From the NCBI GenBank assembly GCA_963691815.1, contig OY829656.1:2935410-2999409 (forward strand): DNA of 64,000 nucleotides. The letters are read 5' to 3'. A program made the position numbers and the translations under genes. Every line of letters begins with the position of its first letter. The stretch's first letter is position 1. Below are positions 1 to 8,787 of this stretch, in pieces. The notes below the pieces were generated by a model. It searched no databases and was not told where the DNA came from. It was given only the letters and a program-made list of their open reading frames with translations. This DNA is from Echiichthys vipera. Its lineage: Eukaryota > Chordata > Actinopteri > Perciformes > Trachinidae.

Positions 1-187
1 TGCTGCTGCTGATGCTGATGCTGATGCTGATGCTGATGCTGATGCTGATACTGATGCTGCTGCCACTGCTGCTGCTGCTGCTGCTGCTGCTGTTACTGCT
101 GCTGCTGCTGATGCTGCTGCTGCCGCTGCTGCTGCTGCTGCTGATGCTGCTGCTGCCGCTGCTGCTGCTGCCGCTGATGCTGATGCC
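1..187. repeat. CTG/ATG trinucleotide repeat
   Basis: The window opens inside an imperfect trinucleotide array of ctg, atg and ccg triplets. One frame reads as almost pure leucine and methionine, which reflects the repeat and not a gene. The true left end lies outside the window. Confidence 0.9.
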
Positions 188-571
188 CTCCTTCCCTCTT
201 GTGTTTGTACTGTGATTACATCTGACTTTGCGGCGCAAAAGCAACAATATCACCTGTTCAGCCCCCAGAACTCCCCAAGCACCACTGACCAGTCCCTCCT
301 TATCCAGAGATTTAGAAAAAGTCATCCATGCTGATATCCTCAAGACTCAATTATTGCAACTCCCTTTATTTTGGTTCTGACTTGAATTCAAAGCTCACAA
401 CTGGTGTCAAATTCCTCTCAAGATACTTCTGTTAGTGTTTACAGCTCTGCATGGACTCATCCTGTGCTGTGTTACAGAACTTCTATCTCTGCATAGATCT
501 AAACATCAAGGGCCTGGCTGAAAAACACAGGGCCAGAGGCTCATAACATTTTGCTTCTCAGTTGCTGCCCC
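188..571. other. no feature recognised
   Basis: Unique-looking AT-rich DNA. I see no coding potential. Bases 560-571 form the left copy of a 12-bp target-site duplication belonging to the SINE that follows. Confidence 0.5.
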
Positions 572-915
572 GCAGGCGGCAAGGTGGGCTGGTGGTTAGC
601 ACTGTTGCCTCACAGCAAGAGGGTTCCTGGTTCAAATCCCGGCTGGGGCCCTTCTGTGTGGAGTTTGCATGTTGTCCCCGTGCCTGCGTGGGTTTTCTCC
701 GGGTTCTCCGGTTTCCTCCCACAGTCCAAAGACGTGCAGGTGTTCGGTTCATTGATGACTCTAAATCACCCGTAGGTGTGAATGGTTGTCTGTCTCTGTT
801 CGTCTCTATGTGTCCTGTGATAGACTGGCGTCCTGTCCAGGGTGGACCCCGCCTTACGCCCGATGTCAGCCCCCCCGCGACCCCGATAGGGACAAGCGAT
901 GAAGATAAGTGAGTG
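572..915 (+). mobile_element. SINE-A copy 1, tRNA-derived, with 12-bp target-site duplication
   Basis: This is a full-length copy of the interspersed family here called SINE-A. The head resembles a Pol III promoter, with an A-box-like segment (tggttagcactg) and a B-box-like segment (ggttcaaatcc). A conserved body follows, and the tail is made of tetranucleotides (gtgagtga). The body lacks about 20 bases near its 3' end that other copies keep. The insertion is flanked by a perfect direct repeat, agttgctgcccc, at 560-571 and 916-927, as expected of LINE-mediated retrotransposition. Other copies lie at 15.0, 17.7, 27.5, 28.4 and 59.7 kb. Confidence 0.85.
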
Positions 916-927
916 AGTTGCTGCCCC

Positions 928-1803
928 TGAACTGTAAGTATGAAAACCAGCAGAATGTCTTGACTCCCTCGTCTACCTCTGCTGAAAAGAGCCGTGTTTT
1001 TCTTCCAGTGGATTCAATTAAAGTGATTTTGAACCACACTGTTTGCCAGGCGTCCAACTGTACTCCTCCTGACCTCTACAAGGCTGAATAAGTCCTGTTT
1101 ACAACACATAATGCTATGTGTGAGTATTGTCATTAATATAGATAGAGACAGGCAAACCCATTACACTGTACACTTTCTGTCCAGTAAATATAAACACACC
1201 TCTTTCAGAGAGATAGAAGGAATTCCAGCACTTCACTGTAGAAATCACCACCAGCAGCAGCAGCGTGCAGTAGATGCTTATGACCACTTGATGGCGCTAC
1301 TGTCCAAGGCTCCCCACAGCATTAGTATCACACACACGTCCGGGGTTATCGTACAATAATTGGGCTCAGATTAGAAATAGATGAAAAGGCTTCGGGAGCA
1401 TTTTGGGCTCCTGCTGCAGCACACAGCAACATAAATCTCCGAAGTTTCGAGAAGTGAGTTGAAGGGAGAGTGCACCTTTTGTCCTAACATTTATAATTTA
1501 ATGTCTCCGCTTGAACTGTAAGTAGCAGGAATGATTGAAGCGGGTGTTGAGGGAAATCAATCACTTGAGCTCAGTCACCTTGATTACAGAACAGCCGACC
1601 TTTAAAGTGAAAGCTGTTTGCAGAAGTCGCCGTGTCTTTTGGAATGGTAAAAGTAAAACCTGGACCGAATAGAAAGATGTAGCCCTGTGAGATCATCCCA
1701 AAAAATAAAATGTCAGAATGTTCCCCAGTTGTTCTTGGATGGATTATTTGTATGATAGCAGCAATTTTCCTAAATGCACGGCGACAGCTCACTGTTCCAC
1801 ACC
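928..1803. other. no feature recognised
   Basis: Short reading frames only, with no similarity I recognise and no convincing splice structure. A brief cagcag run occurs near 1250. Confidence 0.5.
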
Positions 1804-1865
1804 GTTATTTTGTCCATTCACATTCTGGGTAATCTCACCCTTTTGTCTTTCTCTCTCTCTCCCTC

Positions 1866-1911
<46 letters not shown>

Positions 1912-2040
1912 CTGTGTGTGTGTGTGTGTGTGTGCGTGTGCGTGTGCGTGCGTGTGTGTGTGCTCAACGGCACAGGCGTTATTTTTTGTCCATTCACATT
2001 CTGGGTAATCTCACCCTTTGTCTTTCTCTCTCTCTCCCTC

Positions 2041-2139
<99 letters not shown>

Positions 2140-2181
2140 CGTATGTGCGTGCGAGTGTGTGTGTGCTCAACGGCACAGGCG
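1804..2181. repeat. tandem duplication of a (GT)n-containing segment
   Basis: Two consecutive copies of one segment lie at 1804-1977 and 1978-2181. Each begins gttatttt, passes through cattcacattctgggtaat, a (TC)n stretch and a long (GT)n tract with scattered gc steps, and ends ctcaacggcacaggcg. The copies differ mainly in GT-tract length. The cysteine/valine and histidine/threonine reading frames here are microsatellite artefacts. Confidence 0.9.
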
Positions 2182-2225
2182 ATAGACAAATACATTAAAA
2201 TCGACAGAACATGTCATCAATGTTC

Positions 2226-2239
2226 TGCGTAATTACGCA
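2226..2239. promoter_or_regulatory. perfect 14-bp palindrome with TAATTA core
   Basis: The sequence tgcgtaattacgca is a perfect palindrome about 530 bases upstream of the htr7 start codon. TAATTA is the canonical core bound by many homeodomain proteins. A regulatory role is inference; one such motif can occur by chance. Confidence 0.25.
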
Positions 2240-2540
2240 CAGTGTTCCATGGACACGGTTGGTGTTTGGAGAGACATCCAGTAGAATTAACTCAAAAATG
2301 GGCCCAAGAGATGTCTGAGGTTCTGTGGGTCATTTATTTTACATGTTTAGATACTAAGTATTCAGCAGCTTTTTGGCTGTCCAACGTCACACGTCAACTT
2401 GTGTGAGGTGCTTGTGCGCGCACTGCGGCTTTTTAAGTTTGCATCCTTCTGCACCGGGCTGAGCAGAAGGAGGGTTGCCTCCGTGGACCACAAGAAAACG
2501 AAATCGTATCTTTATAGGTCAGGTATTTTGAGATTATGCC

Positions 2541-2670
2541 TGCAGCGTGCCACGTGCGTAATGACGAATAACCCCCTATATTGTAGAATTAAGGCGTGGA
2601 GACTTTATGGGAGAAAAAAGAGCATGTCAGAGTAGTTCACAGTGAGGGGGGGGGGGGGGGGGGGTTTAGG
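2541..2670 (+). promoter_or_regulatory. candidate htr7 promoter-proximal region (E-box, CRE half-site, G19 run)
   Basis: This lies upstream of htr7 exon 1. A CACGTG E-box is visible at 2551-2556, a TGACG half-site at 2562-2566 and an uninterrupted run of 19 guanines at 2646-2664, followed by the CpG-rich cgccgcgcgcgcg around 2693. No convincing TATA box could be assigned. The promoter call rests on position and base composition only, and the transcription start is unknown. Confidence 0.35.
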
Positions 2671-2708
2671 AATTACTCATTTCTCTCTCTAACGCCGCGC
2701 GCGCGTCT

Positions 2709-2789
2709 ATGTCACCACCGGTCGGCTCTCCAAGTCCATGGATAAAAAGGAACAGAAGGCAGCAGAATGGTTGTTGTGGGAGCGAGTAA
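2709..2789 (+). other. upstream ORF 1 overlapping htr7 start
   Basis: A 26-codon reading frame starts at an ATG 58 bases before the htr7 ATG, in another frame, and stops at 2787-2789 inside the receptor coding region. If the transcript begins upstream of 2709, ribosomes using this ATG would bypass the receptor start. Inclusion in the mature mRNA is not shown by the sequence. Confidence 0.4.
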
Positions 2790-2815
2790 CGGAACCTTCG
2801 GCAGTGGCAACATGA
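2738..2815 (+). other. upstream ORF 2 overlapping htr7 start
   Basis: A second upstream ATG at 2738, in context tccATGg, opens a 25-codon frame ending at TGA 2813-2815, also out of frame with the receptor and overlapping its start. With the uORF at 2709 it makes all three frames around the receptor start potentially engaged. Confidence 0.4.
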
Positions 2816-3344
2816 GGTCGTCGTTCATGATAGAAGACAGGTTCGGCGGCGGAGATCCCGGGGGCTCCACCAACATGATCTCGGAAGCTCTTGCGCCCCG
2901 GCTCCTGAAGATTGCGCAGGGCGCCGCAGAAGCAGCAGCAGCCGCGGCAGCGACGACGTCTCCGTCCACCTCCAGTCAGCCGCACGTCATGGAGACGAAC
3001 GGGACCCGGTGCGGCGAGCAGATCCTGAGCTACGGTTGGTTCGAGAAAGTCCTGATCGGCGGGGTCCTCACCATGCTCACGCTGTCCACCATCTGCGGGA
3101 ACTTACTGGTGGTCATCTCCGTGTGCTTCGTCAAAAAGCTGCGCCAACCGTCCAACTACCTGATCGTGTCTCTCGCCGTGGCGGACCTGTCGGTGGCCCT
3201 GGCCGTGATGCCGTTCGTCAGCATCACGGACCTGATCGGTGGTCAGTGGATATTCGGACAGTTCTTCTGTAACGTGTTTATCGCCATGGATGTGATGTGC
3301 TGCACCGCGTCCATCATGAGTCTGTGCGTAATCAGCATCGACAG
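2767..3344 (+). CDS. htr7: 5-hydroxytryptamine receptor 7, coding exon 1
   Basis: This exon encodes residues 1-192 plus two bases of codon 193 of a 5-HT7 serotonin receptor, a plasma-membrane GPCR that in vertebrates couples to Gs and raises cAMP. The extracellular N-tail (about 1-90) carries an alanine run at 56-62 and N-glycosylation sequons at N8 and N78. TM1 has GNLLVVIS, and CFVKKLRQPSNYLIVSLA is the near-invariant 5-HT7 loop into TM2. D140 is the sodium-site aspartate (2.50), C168 the TM3 disulfide cysteine, and D175 in FIAMDVMCCT the amine-binding aspartate (3.32). The exon ends inside the DRY motif, with the arginine codon split AG|G (phase 2) at a gtgaga donor at 3345, matching the known intron position in the second intracellular loop of HTR7 genes. 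The first in-frame ATG was taken as start. The ATG at 2812 is a possible alternative, since the N-tail is poorly conserved. Confidence 0.95.
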
Positions 3345-4304
3345 GTGAGATCCCCTTATTTTCAACCTTCCAGAGTGAATGGTTCGAGTCCCAAATGCTT
3401 TAAAATAAGGTGCCAAACAATCACGTAAAGCGACTTCAGCCCAAAGCAGGTGTGAAACATTTCTATCATATGTTTATTAAACTTCTACGCATCGCAGTTT
3501 GGTGACCAAACTCTCCATGTGTATTTTGTAAGACATCAATAGCTCATCCTATTCTTTAATCCCGCTTTTCCAACACGCCTCATTCTTACAAAAATACCAA
3601 TTTAAGAAGGTATTTTCTCGCCTCATCAGTCCTCCTCTACCCTGAAGGACCGGGTTTGTGTAGGGAGGTCAGTGCGCAGAGGCTCACAGTGGATCAGAGT
3701 CCCTCTCAAGGGAACTTGGCGAACTTAATTGGTGAGACAGGGTGGATGCTGTGGGGATCAAACCTGTGACCTTGGTTAGTTGTCCATGTGCACAATATTC
3801 ATTTCCTAATGAACATCATGTGAATCAAGTAAAGGGACAGAGGAGCTGAGAGCATTCACAAGCAGCAAGTGACTCTCAAATTACCCCAAATTTAAATTTC
3901 TGCCTTTTTATTGCATGTGCTGTACAGACGCCCACATGTCTGCTGAGGCTGTTTGGTTAAATCGAGCATGTAATTGTATTAAATGTGTAGTTTTAAACAG
4001 AAAAGTGTGTTCTGCGGTCAAACTGCTCAGTTTTATTTAACAGTGAAAGGTCCGCTGCTCACGAATGGTCCTCTCAGCATCTTGGCTTCTCTTTCATACA
4101 TTACCCAGTTTGCAGGCTGCATGTGGAACCCACAGGTGCGTGTTTCTCAAGGGCACCTTGTTTAGAGTACTGGGAGCATTACTTATGGTAGATATGGCAT
4201 GAAAATACCTTTGTCTTGGACTAGAAATGAGAAAAAGGCACAAAGAAAGAATTTTTGTCTGCCTGTCTGTGAGATCTTTCACCAGGACGTATTTTTCTCT
4301 GTAG
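3345..4304 (+). other. htr7: htr7 intron 1 (phase 2)
   Basis: A 960-base GT-AG intron with donor ag|gtgaga at 3345 and acceptor tttttctctgtag|g ending at 4304. It joins the two halves of the DRY arginine codon and restores the receptor frame exactly. It is short for an HTR7 first intron, consistent with a compact fish genome. No conserved element was recognised inside. Confidence 0.92.
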
Positions 4305-5208
4305 GTATCTGGGTATCACTAAACCGCTGACGTATCCTGTCCGGCAAAACGGCTGCTGCATGGCCAAGATGGTGCTCTCAGTCTGGCTCCTCTCAGCCTC
4401 CATCACCCTCCCCCCTCTGTTTGGCTGGGCGCAGAACGTCAATGACGGCCGAGTGTGCCTCATCAGTCAGGACTTCGGCTACACCGTCTACTCTACGGCC
4501 GTGGCGTTCTACATCCCCATGTCAGTGATGTTGATCATGTACTACAGGATCTTCAGGGCGGCCAAGCTCAGCGCTGCCAAGCACACCATCACCGGCTTCC
4601 CCAGGGTGGGGGAGCAAGGCGCAGGGGCGGCCGCTCGAGGTGGAAGAGGAGGGCATGAGGCTCACCGGCCGCCAACAGTATCAGGAGAGACAGGAAGCGG
4701 CGAAGGGACAGCGGATGGACAGGAAGCTGAGGAAGAGGAGGAGAGCTTGGACTGCGTGGCAGCGGCGTTGAAGCTCCAGCGCGAGGTGGAGGAGGAGTGC
4801 AGCACGCGCGTCTCTCGCCTCCTCAAGACCGGCGAACACCACCAGCGCCGGAAGAGGAAAAACCAGTCCATCTTCAAACGGGAGCAGAAGGCCGCGGCCA
4901 CTCTGGGCATCGTGGTCGGCGCCTTCACCTTCTGCTGGCTGCCGTTCTTCTTGGTGTCCACTTTCAGACCGTTTGTCTGCGGCGTGGAGTGCAGCTGCGT
5001 GCCGCTCTGGCTCGAGAGGACTCTGTTGTGGCTGGGATACGCCAACTCCCTCATTAATCCCTTCATTTACGCATTTTTCAACCGCGATCTGAGGACCACC
5101 TACAGCAACCTCCTGCGGTGCCGCTACAGGAACATCAATCGGAAGCTGTCTGCGGTTGGCATGCACGAGGCTCTGAAACTGGTGGAGAAGCCAGACAGTG
5201 ATGTGTAA
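4305..5208 (+). CDS. htr7: 5-hydroxytryptamine receptor 7, coding exon 2 (C-terminal half)
   Basis: This exon encodes residues 193-493, from the DRY arginine to the TAA at 5206-5208. It reads YLGITKPLTYPVRQNG (second intracellular loop), TM4 with SVWLLSASITLPPLFGWAQ, the disulfide partner C244 in the second extracellular loop, TM5 with STAVAFYIPMSVML, and the third intracellular loop (about 282-388). TM6 carries CWLP at 403-406 and TM7 carries NPFIY at 444-448. The short tail has a palmitoylation-type cysteine (C465) and the 5-HT7 signature NINRKLSA.GMHEALKL. The third loop holds a Gly/Ala/Arg- then Glu-rich insertion at about 294-342 that mammalian 5-HT7 lacks, so the protein (493 residues) is somewhat longer than the human receptor. 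It ends in S-D-V within this exon. A further spliced tail exon, as in mammals, was not found but cannot be excluded. Confidence 0.95.
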
Positions 5209-7616
5209 CGCTGTAGACCTGCCAATCAGCGATGCTGCAGAGACCGACAGAGACAACTGCCAGGGAAAAACGGCCGGAGGGGCTTACACTGAGGCACGAG
5301 GCCACCACGCTGCCAGAATGGTTATTTCCCCAAATTTGTGCGATGATTGCTGAGGCGAGATGAGGCAGGATGATGTGATTAAATTGATGCACATGAAGGA
5401 ACACTGAACGAGCCTGAATCCATCTATGCTCTGTGGATTGAGGGGGGAAAAAAACGGAGGGAAGGTTTAACTCAGTGGTGATGATTTCATATTGTCTGAC
5501 TAGTGGCTGCTGCAACTACTGTCCAACAATTGTAATGACGGTTGCCACCTCGGTGCATTTAACACCGGTTGCTACCCTTCTGAACAGCCTTTTGCACACT
5601 GTTACAAAGGTTGGCGGAGCTACACGCCGACTTTGCACTCATCCACCACCTTGAGTTGAAACTTTCCAACTCACTAGCCAGTGTCTTGTATTCAGATCGA
5701 GCCAAGGAAAACTTGCCCTCACAAACAAACAAAAAAAAACAACAAAAAAGGAGGAGTTCTGGAGCTCGTTGGGCCCCTGAGGCTAGAACACCAAATGTAG
5801 TCACCTTTGGTCCGTGGTCATCACAGAGACACTGTTTTTCACAGCTCCTGAACGTTTGAGTTCGCTCCGGTGGACGATCACGGCAGACACGCTCTGATTG
5901 AAACCCTACTGACATGTAAAATGTGTACACTAAGTCGATAGCGACGCTGTTTCCGGAACGTCCGAATGGCTCCCTCTCACCTTATATGAGTTTACGTCTT
6001 TGGAAGATGCTCTTTTGGTTAATATCTCTGTGTTGAATGTGCCAAAACCTGCTCCTTTTTTCCTCTACTCCTGTCACGACCGCCACACTCTCGGAGAACT
6101 ATCACTTATGAACACGTTTTTAGGAAAGGATGGATGGTGGATGGAAGTCAACGCTGTAGAAAGACGTATGGAGAGAAACATGCCTGTGCCTTTATTCAGT
6201 TATCATTTGGTTGCAGTGCATACGTCTCTTTTCACAGAGACTGCACCTGGTGTGTTGGATTTTACACAATGGGCGACGGTCTTCTGTGCCCCTCACGGCT
6301 CAGTTTGAGACCGTCTTGTGACGCGGACAGTCGAGACAAAAGCGAACGGAGGAGTGGATCATTGTTAAAACTCTGAGCTTTCAGAATGACCTACTTTTCT
6401 CTCTTGTACATCCCCCGGTGGAGCTATCCCGATCCATATCCACCATATCGTGAGAAAATGATCGTTATGTGTGATGAAAAAAGCAATAATAATAAAAAGT
6501 AAAACCCATCTCACTTAGAAGCGAAAAGCTGATCGAGAAAATACGTGTTAAACAATTAGTTGACAATCAATTCTCCTTTAAATGACTAAGTAATGAATGG
6601 ATTAATCAACTCATCATCCTTTCAGCACGATAGCCACCGACATTAATTATATATCTATCTTCCAACGTGTCAAACTTTTAGGAACAGGTTATCATCATAT
6701 CAAGTGATCGCACACACTAATTACAGAGACAACGGATGTAACGCGTGTGTGTCTCTGGAGGCGATTCATCTGGGGCGAGACTCGGAGAAGAATCGGATTC
6801 AGACGTAAAAGGGTAAAAGAGAGCAGCCGGCGTGTCACCGGTGCTGTCAGGCTCCCCCCGCGGGGATTAAGGAGACTTTCATTATTGTAAAGTACAGGTT
6901 CAGCTTCGGAGCTGGCACCGGGTGCATTTACAGTATACGCACATTCAAATTTACAGATTAATTTAATGTTATATCCTGTGTATATTAACAGGAATAAGCT
7001 CTTGCTGTGTGTGTGTGTGTGGCAGCTGGGTCATGCTTAGTCCCAGTTCTTCTTCTAATATTGATTCTTCAGATCAGTAGCACCGACGTGTTACTGCAGT
7101 TATGGTTTTTATGTCACTGAATGGACTTTTTTCACTCCCCGCCAATTTGAGTACAGCCTGTGCTGCTGAATTAGTCCTCATTAACTTGAAATTGTACGGC
7201 GACTAACTGAGAGGGAGCAGCAAAGGGCACTTATTCCATTCCATAAAAATCTTTTTTTTTGAGAAAGTGTGAACACTGTAATTGCCAACTTTATTCTCTT
7301 TCTAATCATTAATTAAAGCTGCTCTATGCAAAAAAACGTCTTTGAATAGGAAAGAACATCCAGCTTCTGAGCCTTAATCTCTGAGTGGGACTGCAGCAGA
7401 GACGCTGGAGCATTAGCGCCGGCTTTGGTCATTGCTGGGACATCTTACCCACGTTACAAACGTACCCAAACGATTGCCAAAGACTCCCAAAACGACTTGT
7501 ACAACAGCAGTTTGAAACACGTGGTAAACGTTGAAATGAGTGTCCATTTTATCCATTTGAAGCTGCTATAGGGACCCCACAGCTCATTCTTTTTCCCCTC
7601 CACACGGCTACATGGT
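5209..7616 (+). other. htr7 3' flank, probable 3' UTR in its proximal part
   Basis: No coding sequence was recognised after the receptor stop. The proximal part probably includes the 3' UTR. AATAAA at 6491-6496, embedded in an aataataataaaaag stretch, is the first good polyadenylation-signal candidate. The stretch also contains a small A-rich run near 5730 and a short (GT)n at 7007-7021. UTR extent is inferred only. Confidence 0.45.
6491..6496 (+). terminator. candidate polyadenylation signal for htr7
   Basis: A canonical AATAAA hexamer about 1.28 kb after the htr7 stop codon. Another AATAAA occurs at 7974-7979. Which one is used, if either, cannot be decided from the sequence. Confidence 0.3.
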
Positions 7617-8787
7617 CAGCCTGTCCGAGGCCCAGAAGCAGCTGACGACAGCCGAGTGTCACAGGTGTGCTCCTACCTTTTGATTTTACATTTTAACACA
7701 TCTTCCCTGCACATGATGCAGCTCGTGCATGGCCACCAACATCACCCGAAGGACATGTGTATGTGGTGAAATGCTCTGTTGAGACAAACTGGGTTTTGTT
7801 CTTGTATTTTTCTTTCGTGAGAACCATGACTGTGCCATTGTTACTCTCCAGTTTGTCAATATTTAGTTAGTTTAGTGCTTATTCATATTTTCCAATGCCG
7901 GTAACAATAACTTCCCCTCTCCATTAGCTTTCCTGGTGGATGTGGATGTATAACACTGCTCCTCAGATCAATTAATAAAACTTTGTCACAGACATAACGA
8001 TGACCTTTGGCTCATGGCCGTGACCAAATTGGTTGATTAAACACTTGAACATGAACTGATGCAGTCTTGGGCTCTTATACGATGTCACTTTACTCCCTTC
8101 GTTTACTCCCGTGATGATCACTGCGGTCAGTAGAGGCCGCCTCCTTACAGAAAATTTAAATATGTGACTTTATGTGAGGACGGTCTGGAGGAGCACAGTT
8201 CAAACTTTTGTTCTTACTTTTTTCCGTCTCTTGTTGTATCAGCATGATGGTGTTTATGAGAACAAAAGTTCTTTAAAAAGTCAGCTGCTGTGGCGATCTG
8301 TCTAAGGCCATTACCTCGCCCACGGTGCTGCACATCCATCCATTCAGCCTTACAGTACACTGAAGGAAGGCAGTGAGCCGAAGGAATGAACGCTGCTCGC
8401 TCTGGGCTCGGTGCCGACTTTGGCACGGCTCCACTTCCTGTCAGAAAATTTATGGAGAGTGTTTGCCAGGAGCATCCGAAAGCCTCCGAGGAGCGGTGTT
8501 ATACATACACATCCACCAGGAAAGCTAATGGGGAGGGGAAGTTATTGTTTCCGGCATTGGAAAAATATGAATGGAACTAAATATTGGCAAACGGGAGAGT
8601 GACAACGGCACAGTCATGGTTCTCACAAATGAAAAATACAAACACAAAACCAAGCATTTCACAACATACACATGCACGAGCTGCATCATGTGCAGGGAAG
8701 ATGTGTTAAAATGTAAAATCAAAAAATAGGAGCACACCTGTGACGTTCGGCTGTCGTCAGCTGCTCCTGGGCCTCGGACAGGCTGAC
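7617..8787. repeat. large inverted duplication (arms 7617-7965 and 8481-8787)
   Basis: The left arm, starting agcctgtccgaggccca, recurs as its reverse complement in the right arm, ending at tgggcctcggacaggct. Long stretches match closely, for example the blocks around the motifs gagaaccatgactgtgcc and taacaataacttcccctc. The left arm carries two extra segments of roughly 25 and 15 bases missing from the right arm. The unique spacer is about 515 bases. There are no transposon-like termini at the arm ends that I can see, so this could be a segmental inverted duplication or an old foldback element. Confidence 0.85.

Noticed and set aside
12..215. Leucine/methionine-rich reading frame at the left edge
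   Set aside because: It is the translation of a trinucleotide repeat, with no other coding support.
562..912. Apparent small genes sharing the peptide RFPPTVQRRAGVRFIDDSKS, repeated at 15.1, 28.5 and 59.8 kb
   Set aside because: The shared peptide is a translation of SINE-A, a non-coding retroelement.
1774..2232. Cysteine/valine-rich frames
   Set aside because: They are produced by (GT)n microsatellites and their tandem duplication.
4662..5256. Long antisense frames opposite htr7 exon 2
   Set aside because: They are shadows of the GC-rich receptor coding strand; no domain, splice site or start supports them.
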